DNA of 64,000 nt, from contig NZ_PZZM01000001.1 in assembly GCF_003046175.1 (NCBI RefSeq), positions 3,675,001 through 3,739,000 of the forward strand, in the 5' to 3' direction. The DNA is from Bosea sp. 124 (GTDB taxonomy: Bacteria > Pseudomonadota > Alphaproteobacteria > Rhizobiales > Beijerinckiaceae). A program made the translations under genes and the position numbers. The notes beneath the pieces were generated by a model. That model searched no databases. It was not told the DNA's origin and worked only from the letters and a program-made list of their open reading frames with translations. Shown one piece after another: positions 7,506 to 15,487 of this stretch (position 1 is the stretch's first letter; every line of letters begins with the position of its first letter).

Positions 7506-8606
7506 TCAGCGACGGGCGCGCGAACGAATCTGGTAGGCGTCGTAATTGAACTCGGCGACCTGCTGCCAGAGCAATTGCTCGTTGCGATAGGCCATCATGT
7601 GGTCGTGGAGTTTCTTGAACATCGGGTTCTTGGCGCCGATCTCCTCGTAGAGTTCGTTCGCCGCCTTGGCGCAGGCGTCCATGATCTCGGGCGAGAAGGC
7701 GCGCAACTGCGTGCCCGCCGCGATCAGGCGCTTGATCGCGGCCGGGTTGACGTCGTCGTATTTGGCGATGGTCAGCGAGTGGGCCTGATGGGCCGCAGCG
7801 GTGAAGACAGCCTTGTCGGTGGCGCTGAGTTCGTCCCACTTCGCCCTGTTGATCATCAACAGGATGGCGGAGGAGCCCTCCCACCAGCCGGGATAGTAGT
7901 AATAGGGCGCGACGCGGCTGAAGCCGAGCTTCTCGTCGTCATAGGGGCCGACCCATTCGGCGGCGTCGATCGTGCCGCGTTCCAGTGCCGGGTAGATGTC
8001 GCCTGCGGCGATCTGCTGGGGTACGGCACCGAGTTTCGCGATGACTTGGCCGGCGAGCCCGCCGATCCGCATCTTGAGGCCCTTGAGATCGTCGATCGTC
8101 TTGATTTCCTTGCGAAACCAGCCTGCCATCTGGGCGTTGGTATTGCCGATCGGCAGCCCGATGACATTGTACTGCGCCAGCAATTCGTTGAAGAGCGCGA
8201 GGCCCCCGCCCTGGAAGAACCAGGCGTTCTGCTGGCGTGTGTTGAGGCCGAAGGGCACCGCCGCGCCGAAGGCGAAGGAAGGGTCCTTGCCGATATAGTA
8301 GAAGGCTGCCGTGTCGCAGCATTCGACGGTGCCGTTCTGGACGGCGTCGAGCGCCTGCAGTCCGGGCACGACCTCGCCGGCGGCGAAGTGCTGGAGCTGG
8401 ATGCGCCCCCCGGACATGTCCGAGACCGCCTTGCTGAAGATGTCGCCGGCGCCGAAGACGGCGTCGAGCGCTTTCGGATAGCTTGAGGTCATGCGCCACT
8501 TGATCGTGGCGCCGGTAGTCTGCGCGGCGGCTGGCGTCGCGCCGGCGGCGAGCGCGACACCGGCGCCGGCCAGCCCGCCCTTGAGCATGTCACGTCTGTT
8601 CGTCAT
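7506..8606 (-). CDS. TRAP transporter substrate-binding protein, DctP family (TakP-like)
   Basis: A 366-residue periplasmic solute-binding protein. The N-terminus (NRRDMLKGG, then a hydrophobic stretch and ATPAAAQ) is a twin-arginine signal peptide. The motifs LKMRIGGLAGQV (with the Arg that binds the ligand carboxylate) and GDIYPALERGTIDAAEWVGP, followed by a Tyr-rich PGWWEGS, are those of the TakP branch, which binds 2-oxo acids. Substrate assignment is inference. No DctQ/DctM permease genes lie next to it; the nearest TRAP permease (20.2-22.1 kb) has its own binding protein. Just upstream on the same strand is an iron alcohol dehydrogenase. Confidence 0.88.
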   Translation of the reverse strand: MTNRRDMLKGGLAGAGVALAAGATPAAAQTTGATIKWRMTSSYPKALDAVFGAGDIFSKAVSDMSGGRIQLQHFAAGEVVPGLQALDAVQNGTVECCDTAAFYYIGKDPSFAFGAAVPFGLNTRQQNAWFFQGGGLALFNELLAQYNVIGLPIGNTNAQMAGWFRKEIKTIDDLKGLKMRIGGLAGQVIAKLGAVPQQIAAGDIYPALERGTIDAAEWVGPYDDEKLGFSRVAPYYYYPGWWEGSSAILLMINRAKWDELSATDKAVFTAAAHQAHSLTIAKYDDVNPAAIKRLIAAGTQLRAFSPEIMDACAKAANELYEEIGAKNPMFKKLHDHMMAYRNEQLLWQQVAEFNYDAYQIRSRARR

Positions 8607-8710
8607 CTGCGTCTTCTCCCTCTTCGGCCCTGGGTCTCGGTGTCGGCTGGCCTTGTGCTCGACGATGCGCCGGCCGGTGGCCGGCGCGGTGGCGGATAGC
8701 AGCGGTATTT

Positions 8711-9844
8711 TCAGCCGAAGGATGCCTCCAGCATGGCGGCATAGTCGGCTGCGCTCGCGGTGCGCGGGTTGGTCGCGCTCGAATGGTCCTTGGTCGCGGC
8801 TTCGGCGATGGCGGGGATCACGGCGTGGGGGAGCCCCATCGCCGACAGGCTGCCGGGCATGCCGAGTCTCCTGACCAGATCGGCGATCCAGGCCGCGAGG
8901 TCGGTGTCCGGCGGAAGACCGAGCGTGGCGCGGATCGTGGCGTATTTCGCTTTCGCCTCCGGTTCGTTGAAGCGCAGCACGGCCGGCAGCAGCACGGCGT
9001 TGAGCGTGCCGTGATGCAGCGAGACCTCCTTGAGGCCGCCGAGCGGGTGGGAGAGCGCATGCACGGCCCCTAGCCCCTTCTGGAAGGTGAGGCCGCCCTG
9101 AAGGGCCGCCATCATCATCTCCTTGCGGGCTTCGCGGTCGGCCCCGTCCTTGACGGCGCGCTCGATGAAGTCGACGGCGCGCTTCAGCCCGTCGAGCGCG
9201 ATCGCCTCGGCCGGCGGATTTTCGCGGGGGCTGAGATAGGTCTCGATGCAGTGGGTCACGGCGTCCATGCCGGTCGCGGCGGTGAGCCAGCCGGGCAGGC
9301 CGAGCGTCAGCTCGGGATCGCAGATCGCGAGCCGCGGGATCAGATAGGGTGAGATGAAGCCGAGCTTGCGGCCGTCCTTCAGGGTGATCAGCGCGGCGCG
9401 GCCGACTTCGCTGCCGGTGCCGGAGGTCGTCGGCACGGCGATCACCGGCGCGACGGCCGACGTGACCTTCGGAATGCCGCCGAGGATCGCGGCGTAGGCT
9501 TCGAGCGAGCCTGGATGCGTCGCGAGCAGCGCTACGCCCTTGGCGAGGTCGATCGGCGAGCCGCCGCCGATGGCGACGAGCCCGTCGCAAGCGTGCTGCC
9601 GATAGAGCACGAGGGCAGCCTCGACAGCGTCTTCCGTCGGGTTGGTCGGCGTGGCGTCGAAGACGGGCGCGGCCGCCAGGAGGGGAGACTGTCCCTGCAC
9701 GGTGGCGACCAGGCCTGCCGCGACGATACCCTTGTCGGCGATGATCAACGGCTTCGAGACGCCGATGCCGGCGAGATCCGCCTCGATGCCGGCGATCTCG
9801 CCGAAGCCGAACTTGACGGTGGTGAGATAGGTGATCAGGGCCAT
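8711..9844 (-). CDS. Iron-containing alcohol dehydrogenase
   Basis: A 377-residue group III (Fe-dependent) alcohol dehydrogenase. GGGSPIDLAKG is the NAD(P)-binding loop, and VPTTSGTGSEVG is the diagnostic family motif. The metal ligands are seen as His in DAVTHCIETY, ALSHPLGG and HHGTLNAVLLP, with an Asp in the domain linker. It oxidises or reduces simple alcohols/aldehydes with NAD(P); the physiological substrate is not evident. It is followed, 104 bases downstream, by the TakP-like TRAP binding protein, so a shared transcript is possible. A DMT exporter gene lies just upstream. Confidence 0.92.
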   Translation of the reverse strand: MALITYLTTVKFGFGEIAGIEADLAGIGVSKPLIIADKGIVAAGLVATVQGQSPLLAAAPVFDATPTNPTEDAVEAALVLYRQHACDGLVAIGGGSPIDLAKGVALLATHPGSLEAYAAILGGIPKVTSAVAPVIAVPTTSGTGSEVGRAALITLKDGRKLGFISPYLIPRLAICDPELTLGLPGWLTAATGMDAVTHCIETYLSPRENPPAEAIALDGLKRAVDFIERAVKDGADREARKEMMMAALQGGLTFQKGLGAVHALSHPLGGLKEVSLHHGTLNAVLLPAVLRFNEPEAKAKYATIRATLGLPPDTDLAAWIADLVRRLGMPGSLSAMGLPHAVIPAIAEAATKDHSSATNPRTASAADYAAMLEASFG

Positions 9845-9889
9845 GGTCTTAATCCTTCGCCAGCGAGGGGGAGAGTGTCGCGTGCCCGG

Positions 9890-10777
9890 TCAGGGGAGAT
9901 CAAGCGCGGCTTTAGCGGGGGCCACGCGCCGTTCGAGCACAAGCAGGGTGAGGCCGGCCGCCACGATCAGTGCGGCGCCCGCCAGCATCGCCGGTGTCGG
10001 CCAGTCGCCGAAGACGAACCAGCCGAAGACGAGCGCCCAGATGATCAGCGTGTATTGGTAGGGCACGACGACCGACGCCTCGGCCAGCTTGAGCGAGCGC
10101 GTGACGCAGAGATGCGCGACCATCGCGACGACGCCGAGCAGGGCGATCAGCGCGGCGTCGGTCAGGCTCGGCATCACCCAGCCGAAAGGCAGCAGGACGA
10201 GCCCCATCAGCAGGGCGCCCAGCGTTTGCCAGGCGACGAGCGTGACGTCGGGCGTGCCGCGCAGCTGCCGGCCGGCGATCATCATGCCGGCGAACAGGAT
10301 GCTGCCGGCCAGCGCGATCAGGGCCGGCAGCGAGAGACTCGCGCCGGTCGGATCCAGCGACACTGCGACGCCGACGAAGCCCATCGCCACCGCGAGCCAG
10401 CGGCCGGTATCGACGCGTTCGCCGAGCAGCAGCGCGGCCAGGATGACCACCCAGATCGGCGCTGCGAGCCAGATCGTCATCGTGTCGGCAAGCGGCAGAT
10501 AGGAGACGGCGAGGTAGAACAGCGCGACCTCGCCGGAGCCGAAGAGCACGCGCAAGACCTGCAGCCCGGGCTTTTCCGGCCTGAGCGTGCGGCCGATCCC
10601 CTGGGCGAAGACGAAAGGCAGAAGCAGCAGCAGCGCGGCGGCGCTGCGCAGCAGCAGGACCTGGCCGACCGTGTAGGTCGCGACCAGCCATTTCCCCATC
10701 ACGTCGTTGAGGGAGAACATCAGGATGCCGAGCAGCATCATGGCGATGCCGGCCAGGGTCGCGTTTCGGGTGGGCAT
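9890..10777 (-). CDS. DMT-superfamily (EamA) transporter
   Basis: An inner-membrane protein of about 295 residues with ten predicted transmembrane helices arranged as two EamA repeats; the repeats start near the N-terminus (GIAMMLLGILMFSLND) and near the middle (PALIALAGSILFAGMMI). The motif NDVMGKWLV in the first helix is usual for the RhaT/EamA group that exports metabolites or amino acids. I chose the ATG at 10777 because the longer start at 10810 adds a basic non-hydrophobic leader. It is 45 bases upstream of the alcohol dehydrogenase on the same strand. Confidence 0.88.
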   Translation of the reverse strand: MPTRNATLAGIAMMLLGILMFSLNDVMGKWLVATYTVGQVLLLRSAAALLLLLPFVFAQGIGRTLRPEKPGLQVLRVLFGSGEVALFYLAVSYLPLADTMTIWLAAPIWVVILAALLLGERVDTGRWLAVAMGFVGVAVSLDPTGASLSLPALIALAGSILFAGMMIAGRQLRGTPDVTLVAWQTLGALLMGLVLLPFGWVMPSLTDAALIALLGVVAMVAHLCVTRSLKLAEASVVVPYQYTLIIWALVFGWFVFGDWPTPAMLAGAALIVAAGLTLLVLERRVAPAKAALDLP

Positions 10778-10870
10778 GCGTCGCCGGGTGCCGTGGAAGG
10801 GCCTTCGCAATGGCCGAGCCCGCCGTCGCGATCAAGCGCGCCCGCAGCGGAGGGGGCAGACCAGAAGCGC

Positions 10871-10922
10871 CGCACAATAATTTATTATTGACTTAATTAA
10901 GTAGATATCGAATTAATAGGCT
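10871..10922 (+). promoter_or_regulatory. AT-rich palindromic promoter/operator of the ArsR gene
   Basis: A sharply AT-rich block in GC-rich DNA ending at the ATG of the ArsR gene. It holds CAATAA-TTTA-TTATTG (10875-10890), a perfect 6-bp inverted repeat, and TTAATT (10893-10898) matched by AATTAA (10911-10916). TTGACT at 10888-10893 could be a -35 box. Such dyads next to an ArsR gene are the expected layout for autoregulation. The distance to the ATG at 10923 leaves almost no leader. Confidence 0.6.
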
Positions 10923-11240
10923 ATGGACGCATTTGCCGCTCTCGCCGACCCGACACGCCGCCGCATCGTCGAGATGCTGGCGCAAGGCGCGCTCTCGGCC
11001 GGTGAGATCGGCGAGCGGTTCACGGTGTCGGCGCCGGCAATCTCGCAGCATCTCAGGACGCTGCGAGAGGCCCGGCTGGTTCGGGTCACGGTCGCCGGGC
11101 AAAGGCGGATCTATGCGCTGGATCCCGACGGCATCGACGGTTTCGACCAATGGGTCAGGCGCGTACGCGCGTTCTGGCCCGACAGACTGGCAGCCCTCGA
11201 GGCTGCGCTGCAAAAGCCCGATCCGGGCGAGGAGGCGTGA
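10923..11240 (+). CDS. ArsR-family transcriptional regulator
   Basis: A 105-residue winged-helix repressor. MDAFAALADPTRRRIVEML is the standard ArsR N-terminal helix, SAGEIGERFTVSAPAISQHLRTLREARLV is the helix-turn-helix, and the wing reads VAGQRRIYALDPDG. There is no metal-binding ELCVCDL-type cysteine motif, so this is the non-metal subgroup that is usually paired with an SRPBCC/AHSA1 protein. That partner follows with an ATGA overlap, so translation is coupled. The promoter directly upstream carries AT-rich palindromes likely to be its own operator. Confidence 0.94.
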   Translation: MDAFAALADPTRRRIVEMLAQGALSAGEIGERFTVSAPAISQHLRTLREARLVRVTVAGQRRIYALDPDGIDGFDQWVRRVRAFWPDRLAALEAALQKPDPGEEA

Positions 11241-11794
11241 TGCAAGCTGGTACGAGCAACGAGTATGGTGCCGTCCTGGAGAGTGGCGCGGTGCGCTTCG
11301 AGCGGTTGCTGTCCGGCCCGATCGAGCGGGTCTGGGCCTATTTGACGGAAGCCGACAAGCGCGCGACCTGGTTTTGCGGCGGCGAAACCGAGCCGCACGC
11401 GGGCGGACAGATCGCGCTCTACTTCAAGCATTCGCAGATCACCGACGAGCCGCCGCCGGAAAGCCATCGCAAAATGAATGACGAGGGCGCGCTGATGGGC
11501 GGCACCGTGACGGTGTGGGAGCCACCGCATCGCCTGTCCTTCACCTGGCAGGGCATGGGCGATCCGGATTCCGACGTCGAGATCGAGCTGACGCCGGCCG
11601 GAGACAAGGTCCGCCTTGTGCTGACCCATCGCAGGCTTGCGACGAAGAGCCGGATGGCGAACGTCTCCAGCGGCTGGCACCTGCATCTCGGCTTGCTCGA
11701 GGACCAATTGCTCGGGCAAAAGCCGCGCGGCTTCTGGTCCCGGCATGAGCGGCTGATGGCGGAGTATGCGGAGCGGCAGCACGAGGCGGAGTGA
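11240..11794 (+). CDS. SRPBCC-domain protein (AHSA1/Aha1-like)
   Basis: A 184-residue START-like helix-grip protein with the AHSA1 signature. After a short N-terminal extension comes VRFERLLSGPIERVWAYLTEADKRATWF, typical of bacterial AHSA1 proteins. WEPPHRLSFTW and EIELTPAGDKVRLVLTHRRL form the central sheet, and SSGWHLHLGLLEDQL is the C-terminal helix lining a hydrophobic pocket. It overlaps the ArsR gene by one base pair of an ATGA junction. ArsR-SRPBCC pairs are common in alphaproteobacteria; the ligand or stress sensed is unknown. Confidence 0.9.
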   Translation: MQAGTSNEYGAVLESGAVRFERLLSGPIERVWAYLTEADKRATWFCGGETEPHAGGQIALYFKHSQITDEPPPESHRKMNDEGALMGGTVTVWEPPHRLSFTWQGMGDPDSDVEIELTPAGDKVRLVLTHRRLATKSRMANVSSGWHLHLGLLEDQLLGQKPRGFWSRHERLMAEYAERQHEAE

Positions 11795-11941
11795 TGCGAG
11801 GAGAAGCGCGCGAAGGTGCGGGCCCGGCGGTTTCGCCAGGCTCGCCTTGCGCGTGAGTGAGGATCTGTCGCATCGGGGCCGTGCGCGATGTTCGCTGCCG
11901 GTCGGTCGGCGACACCTGCCCCGGTTGGCTGGTGCAGGACC

Positions 11942-12769
11942 TCAGACATCCCAAATGGGCGAAAGTCCGTCCGGGCTGAGCCGACGACCGTCCGGGCGGG
12001 CGAGGGCGCCGATGGCTGCCATGTCGGCGTCATCGAGTTCGAAGTCGAAGATCGCGGCATTATCGCGCGCCCGCACCTCGCTCAGCGTTTTTGTCAGCGC
12101 CACCACGCCCGACTGTTGCACCAGCCAGCGCAGGACGATCTGGGCGATGCTGCGGTCATGGCGGCGCGCCAGTTCCGCCAGCGTCGCGTCTTCGAAGACC
12201 TTTCCGTCCGCCATCGCGTAATAGGCGGTCAGCGCCATGCCGGCATCACGCAATGCTGCGAGCAGCCGGTTCTGCGCCAGAAAGGGGTGATACTCGACCT
12301 GATTGGTCACAAGCGGCGCATCGCTGAGCGCCATCGCCTCTTTCAAAAGGGCGATGTTGTAGTTGCTGACGCCAATGTGGCTGGTCTTTCCAGCCTCGCG
12401 CACCGCGTTCAACGCACCGATCTGCTCGGCCAGCGGTACGGTGCCGTTGGGCCAGTGCAGCAGCAGGAGGTCGACATGGTCGGTCCGCAGCTTGGCGAGG
12501 CTTTCATCGACCGAAGCCATGAACCTGTCCGAGGCAAAATTGTCGATCCAGACCTTGGTGGTCAGGAAGATATCGCCGCGCGGCACGCCGCTGCGGGTGA
12601 TGGCTTCGCCGACCTCGGCCTCGTTGCGATAGATCTGGGCCGTGTCGACATGACGGAAGCCGAGCCGCAGCGCGGCCGGGACCATCCGCAGCACGTCTTT
12701 GCCCTCCATGCGGAAGGTTCCGAAACCCAATGAAGGGATCGCGGCTCCGTTGGCGCTGATGGTCTGCAT
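11942..12769 (-). CDS. Aldo/keto reductase (2,5-diketo-D-gluconate reductase-like)
   Basis: A 275-residue (beta/alpha)8-barrel NADPH oxidoreductase. IPSLGFGTFRM begins the barrel, and GFRHVDTAQIYRNEAEVG carries the catalytic Asp and Tyr. FLTTKVWIDNF carries the Lys, and LLLLHWPNG has the active-site His. HIGVSNYN and QVEYHPFL are the usual cofactor-site motifs. The DkgB/DkgA-like branch reduces methylglyoxal and other small carbonyls. I start it at 12769 because MQTISANG is the usual AKR beginning; a start at 12817 would add a basic tail. It is convergent with the SRPBCC gene (147-base gap, nothing seen). Confidence 0.92.
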   Translation of the reverse strand: MQTISANGAAIPSLGFGTFRMEGKDVLRMVPAALRLGFRHVDTAQIYRNEAEVGEAITRSGVPRGDIFLTTKVWIDNFASDRFMASVDESLAKLRTDHVDLLLLHWPNGTVPLAEQIGALNAVREAGKTSHIGVSNYNIALLKEAMALSDAPLVTNQVEYHPFLAQNRLLAALRDAGMALTAYYAMADGKVFEDATLAELARRHDRSIAQIVLRWLVQQSGVVALTKTLSEVRARDNAAIFDFELDDADMAAIGALARPDGRRLSPDGLSPIWDV

Positions 12770-13139
12770 GGTCGCTCTCCCGGCCGACCGGCGCGGCGGG
12801 CGGTCCATGGCTAGCATGCTGCGAGCGCCAACAGTGGTCTTTCGATGGCCGACTTATTCCTGCGGTGCCCTTATAATGGGAGGTGGGCCACACCATGTCC
12901 AAAACAGGGTCGTCGAGAGCAAGCCGCGGTTGCGGTTGATCTGCTCCGGTACGGCCAGCCTCGAGACAATATCGGTATTGCTGAAGCTCCTTTTGGGGCA
13001 GATGGCGCGCGCTTGCGCGGCGGATGGGCACTGGTGCCGGTCCCTGCCGTCGCCTGTGGGCGTCGTTTGTCCAGGTGCCGGCGCCGTTTCCATGATTCAT
13101 CTATCTCTTTTTCTGCCTCCTATTTAAGGAAATTCAGAT
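12770..13139. other. Gene-free region upstream of the GT14 glycosyltransferase
   Basis: About 370 bases between divergent genes with no supportable coding sequence. A TATAAT hexamer at 12872-12877 points rightward, but no good -35 box lies 16-18 bases before it. The last 45 bases are pyrimidine- and A-rich and end with AAGGA at 13126-13130, the ribosome site of the next gene. Open frames through the region are overlaps of the neighbouring genes. Confidence 0.3.
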
Positions 13140-14063
13140 TTGATCGCGTATCTTGTTCTGGTTCATCGGTATCCCGCGCAGTTCAAGCGCATGTTCAAGT
13201 CAATCTACGATCCCGCCAATCACTATCTGATCCATGTCGACAAGAATTCGGGCCCGGAGCTGGAAGCCGATATTCGCCGTTTCCTGCGCGGCTTTCCCAA
13301 CAGCGCGATCCTCAAGGGTCACCGCGCGCTCTGGGGCGGCTACAGCCTCGTCGATGCCGAACTGCGCGGCATGGCTCAGTTGCTCGAAATGGGCGCCGAT
13401 TGGGAGTTCTTCATCAATCTGAGCGGCCAGGACTATCCGCTCAAGAGCCAGGACGAGATCGCCACCTTCCTGAAGCGCAACCGCGGCAAGGAGTTCATCA
13501 AGGTCCTCGATCAGCGCAAGGCGCGGCCCGAGACCATGAAGCGCATCGGCCGCTACGTGATCGAGTTCGAGAAGCGCATCGTCAGGACGCCGTTCCCGCG
13601 CTCCTTCATGGCGGGCGTCTCGCCCTATATCGGCAACCAGTGGATGATCGTCAGCCGGCGCTTCTGCGAGTTCGTCTGCCATGATCCGCAGGCAAAGCGC
13701 TACAAGGCCTTCTACCGCAACACGTTCATCGCCGATGAGGGGTTCTTCCAGACCGTGATGATGAACACGACGGCCCATGGCGAGATCGTCAGCGACGACC
13801 TGCGCATGATCGACTGGGTGCCCGACGGCGACATCAAGCTGCGCCCGCGCACCTTCATCGCCGAGGATGCGCCGGACTTATTGGCGAGCCACTGCCTGTT
13901 CGCCCGCAAGTTCGACGCGACGGTCGATGACGAGATTCTCGACATGATCGATGATCGGCTGCGCGCCGACGAGCCGCCGATGCCGCTGCCGCTGCGGCCC
14001 CGTATCCCGGTTCCGGTCCATCTTTCTGTGCCCGTCGCGCAGGCCGCCTTCCTGGCGTCCTGA
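13140..14063 (+). CDS. GT14-type beta-1,6-N-acetylglucosaminyltransferase (core-2/I-branching family)
   Basis: A 307-residue glycosyltransferase. IAYLVLVHRYPAQFKRM, YLIHVDKNSG, LKGHRALWGGYSLVDAEL and FINLSGQDYPLKSQDEI are the successive hallmark segments of the Branch domain (GT14), which is best known in animals but also found in bacteria, where it acts on surface glycans. The C-terminal third carries a Thr/Glu-rich acceptor region (FIADEGFFQTVMMN). The start codon is TTG at 13140, preceded at 9 bases by AAGGA; no ATG or GTG fits. There is no signal peptide or membrane helix, so it works in the cytoplasm. No polysaccharide cluster surrounds it. Confidence 0.85.
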   Translation: MIAYLVLVHRYPAQFKRMFKSIYDPANHYLIHVDKNSGPELEADIRRFLRGFPNSAILKGHRALWGGYSLVDAELRGMAQLLEMGADWEFFINLSGQDYPLKSQDEIATFLKRNRGKEFIKVLDQRKARPETMKRIGRYVIEFEKRIVRTPFPRSFMAGVSPYIGNQWMIVSRRFCEFVCHDPQAKRYKAFYRNTFIADEGFFQTVMMNTTAHGEIVSDDLRMIDWVPDGDIKLRPRTFIAEDAPDLLASHCLFARKFDATVDDEILDMIDDRLRADEPPMPLPLRPRIPVPVHLSVPVAQAAFLAS

Positions 14064-14090
14064 GTCTCGGCCGCGAAGAGAGGCATCAAG

Positions 14091-14366
14091 ATGGCACTGA
14101 ACTTTCCCAATCCGGTGCGCAGCTTCGATGCCGGCCGCTCCTGCATCAGCTTCTGGGGCTCGGACGCCGCGCTGGAGATTGCTTTCCAGATCGAGATCGA
14201 CGCCCTGCGCAAGCTCGGCGCGGCCACCGGCGATGACGAGGCGCAACTGCTCGCGACCTTCGACAGCCATCGCGATGCGATCCTGAATGCGGCGTCGGCG
14301 GCTTATGGCCGGCGCCGGGCCAGCTACCACCGCATTACTGCGGCTGACATTTCCGGAAAAGGCTGA
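14091..14366 (+). CDS. DUF1488 family protein
   Basis: A 91-residue cytosolic protein. LNFPNPVRSFDAGRSCISFWGSDAALEIAFQIEIDALRKLG matches the beginning of DUF1488 proteins, in which a short beta-rich half is followed by a helix, and FDSHRDAILNAASAAYGRRR is the C-terminal helix. The function of the family is not known. It starts 27 bases after the GT14 stop and is followed by two more tiny genes (gaps of 4 and 3 bases), so the four probably form one transcription unit. Confidence 0.82.
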   Translation: MALNFPNPVRSFDAGRSCISFWGSDAALEIAFQIEIDALRKLGAATGDDEAQLLATFDSHRDAILNAASAAYGRRRASYHRITAADISGKG

Positions 14367-14370
14367 CGAT

Positions 14371-14583
14371 ATGGCACGCCCACCCTACAAGCCCGGCGAT
14401 CTCGTCGAACTGACTCGGGATTTCGCCAACCAGCCCCGGGTCGGCCCCTTCGAGATCACGCGGCTGATGCCGGCGCGTGACAACAGGGAGGCGCAGTACC
14501 GCGTCCGTGGACCGGACGGCCGCGAACGGGCGATCGATCATCACGAGATCGAGGCAGCAGCAGGCGACGGTGCGAAGGATTAG
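14371..14583 (+). CDS. Small hypothetical protein (SH3-like start)
   Basis: A 70-residue basic/acidic protein beginning ARPPYKPGDLVELTRDFANQP and followed by ITRLMPARD and QYRVRGPDGRERAIDHHEIE. The layout (a KPGD-type strand, then paired strands ending in a YRVR strand) resembles small beta-barrel SH3-like proteins, but that is inference. I know no named family. It begins 4 bases after the DUF1488 stop and ends 3 bases before the next gene. Codon use is strongly GC-ending as in its neighbours, which supports it being a real gene. Confidence 0.65.
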   Translation: MARPPYKPGDLVELTRDFANQPRVGPFEITRLMPARDNREAQYRVRGPDGRERAIDHHEIEAAAGDGAKD

Positions 14584-14586
14584 GCG

Positions 14587-14793
14587 ATGACCGCGAAGTC
14601 GAAACTGCGCGTCGATGCCGACAACGCGTTCCTGCGCGTTCAGAACCGCTCGTCGGTGCAGTCCAGGATCATGTCCGAGACAGAGCAGGTCGAGCAGGCT
14701 CGCGATGCGAAAACGGCCCGGCTGAAAGCCCTACGATTGGAGAAGGCGGCCATGGACCGCGTGAGTCCGGCGCCCGATCCAGAAAAACACTAG
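14587..14793 (+). CDS. Small charged hypothetical protein
   Basis: A 68-residue, highly charged, helix-forming protein. The central part (MSETEQVEQARDAKTARLKALRLEKAA, residues about 29-57) has a heptad-like pattern that could make a short coiled coil. No cysteine, signal peptide or membrane segment is present. It is the last gene of the GT14-DUF1488 run, three bases after the previous stop. I do not recognise a family. A 75-base gap separates it from the convergent gene at 14869. Confidence 0.6.
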   Translation: MTAKSKLRVDADNAFLRVQNRSSVQSRIMSETEQVEQARDAKTARLKALRLEKAAMDRVSPAPDPEKH

Positions 14794-14868
14794 AGCCGGC
14801 TGCGTGGAGCCGAACCGTTCCCTTTCTGCGATGCGCCATCTTCGAGAGCCTGGCGCCGTCGGCGGGCA

Positions 14869-15123
14869 TCACGCCTCCTTCTCCGGGCCGATGGACGGTG
14901 CCAGCCGGCAGGTCGATCGGGTAAAGGTCTCGATCTCGGACAGGGCCTTGTCGAGCGTGGCGAAAGGGCCGCGCTTCATGGCGCGCATCGAATCGGCGAT
15001 ACGCTCGCCGAGGGTGATCCGGAATTCAGCTGGCGCGGCTTCCTCGACGATACCGACGTGGCGCCCCAGCAGATCGACCAGGTTCCAGGCCCCGAGGGCG
15101 GTCGGCGTGACGACGATGTCCAT
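14869..15123 (-). CDS. Small hypothetical protein
   Basis: An 84-residue protein whose start I place at the ATG at 15123 (MDIVVTPTALGAWNLVDLLGRHVG). A longer reading to 15264 adds a basic stretch without gene-like character. Residues 18-60 contain EFRITLGERIADSMRAMKRGPF, an amphipathic pattern, and the tail includes one Cys (STCRLAP). No family is recognised and function is unknown. It stands alone, convergent with the small charged protein. Confidence 0.5.
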   Translation of the reverse strand: MDIVVTPTALGAWNLVDLLGRHVGIVEEAAPAEFRITLGERIADSMRAMKRGPFATLDKALSEIETFTRSTCRLAPSIGPEKEA

Positions 15124-15487
15124 GCAGCTTGTTCCCTGGCGCCGATCGGCGAGGCCGAACCATCGCATGTTTCGCAGCCGGAGGCGCGCCATCCACGATG
15201 GCGAGCGTATCAGAAAGGCAATCTTCCTTCTTGAGCAGGTGGCGACGGCGGTCCTTTGGCACATCGTCTCCTATGCCCGACCGTATTCTCCCCACCTTAT
15301 TCCCCCTCTCGCCAATGGCCGTATCATGCTCTCGATCCGCCCTACCAAGGGGGCCGTGTGGCCGGCCGCGCGTGCGGGGGCATTCCGTCTCGCCGAACGC
15401 ACGGCGTAACCTGCGCCACCATGTCATTTTACCTTGCGAGCCGGCGCGTGAACGGTCATCGAAGCGGCGTTACCCTCCGGACCGACC
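15124..15487. other. Gene-free region upstream of the two-component cluster
   Basis: About 365 bases with no supportable gene. It separates the minus-strand hypothetical gene from the histidine kinase gene and must carry the kinase promoter. I could not identify convincing -35/-10 boxes or a repeat. Confidence 0.3.

Noticed and set aside
7506..9590. A 694-codon frame that joins the TRAP binding protein to a long upstream part
   Set aside because: The upstream 328 codons overlap the alcohol dehydrogenase gene in another frame and are Arg-rich shadow sequence; the binding protein has its own signal peptide at 8606.
12845..13684. A 279-codon frame overlapping the GT14 gene
   Set aside because: It is in a different frame, rich in Arg and Pro, and the GT14 reading has strong family motifs.
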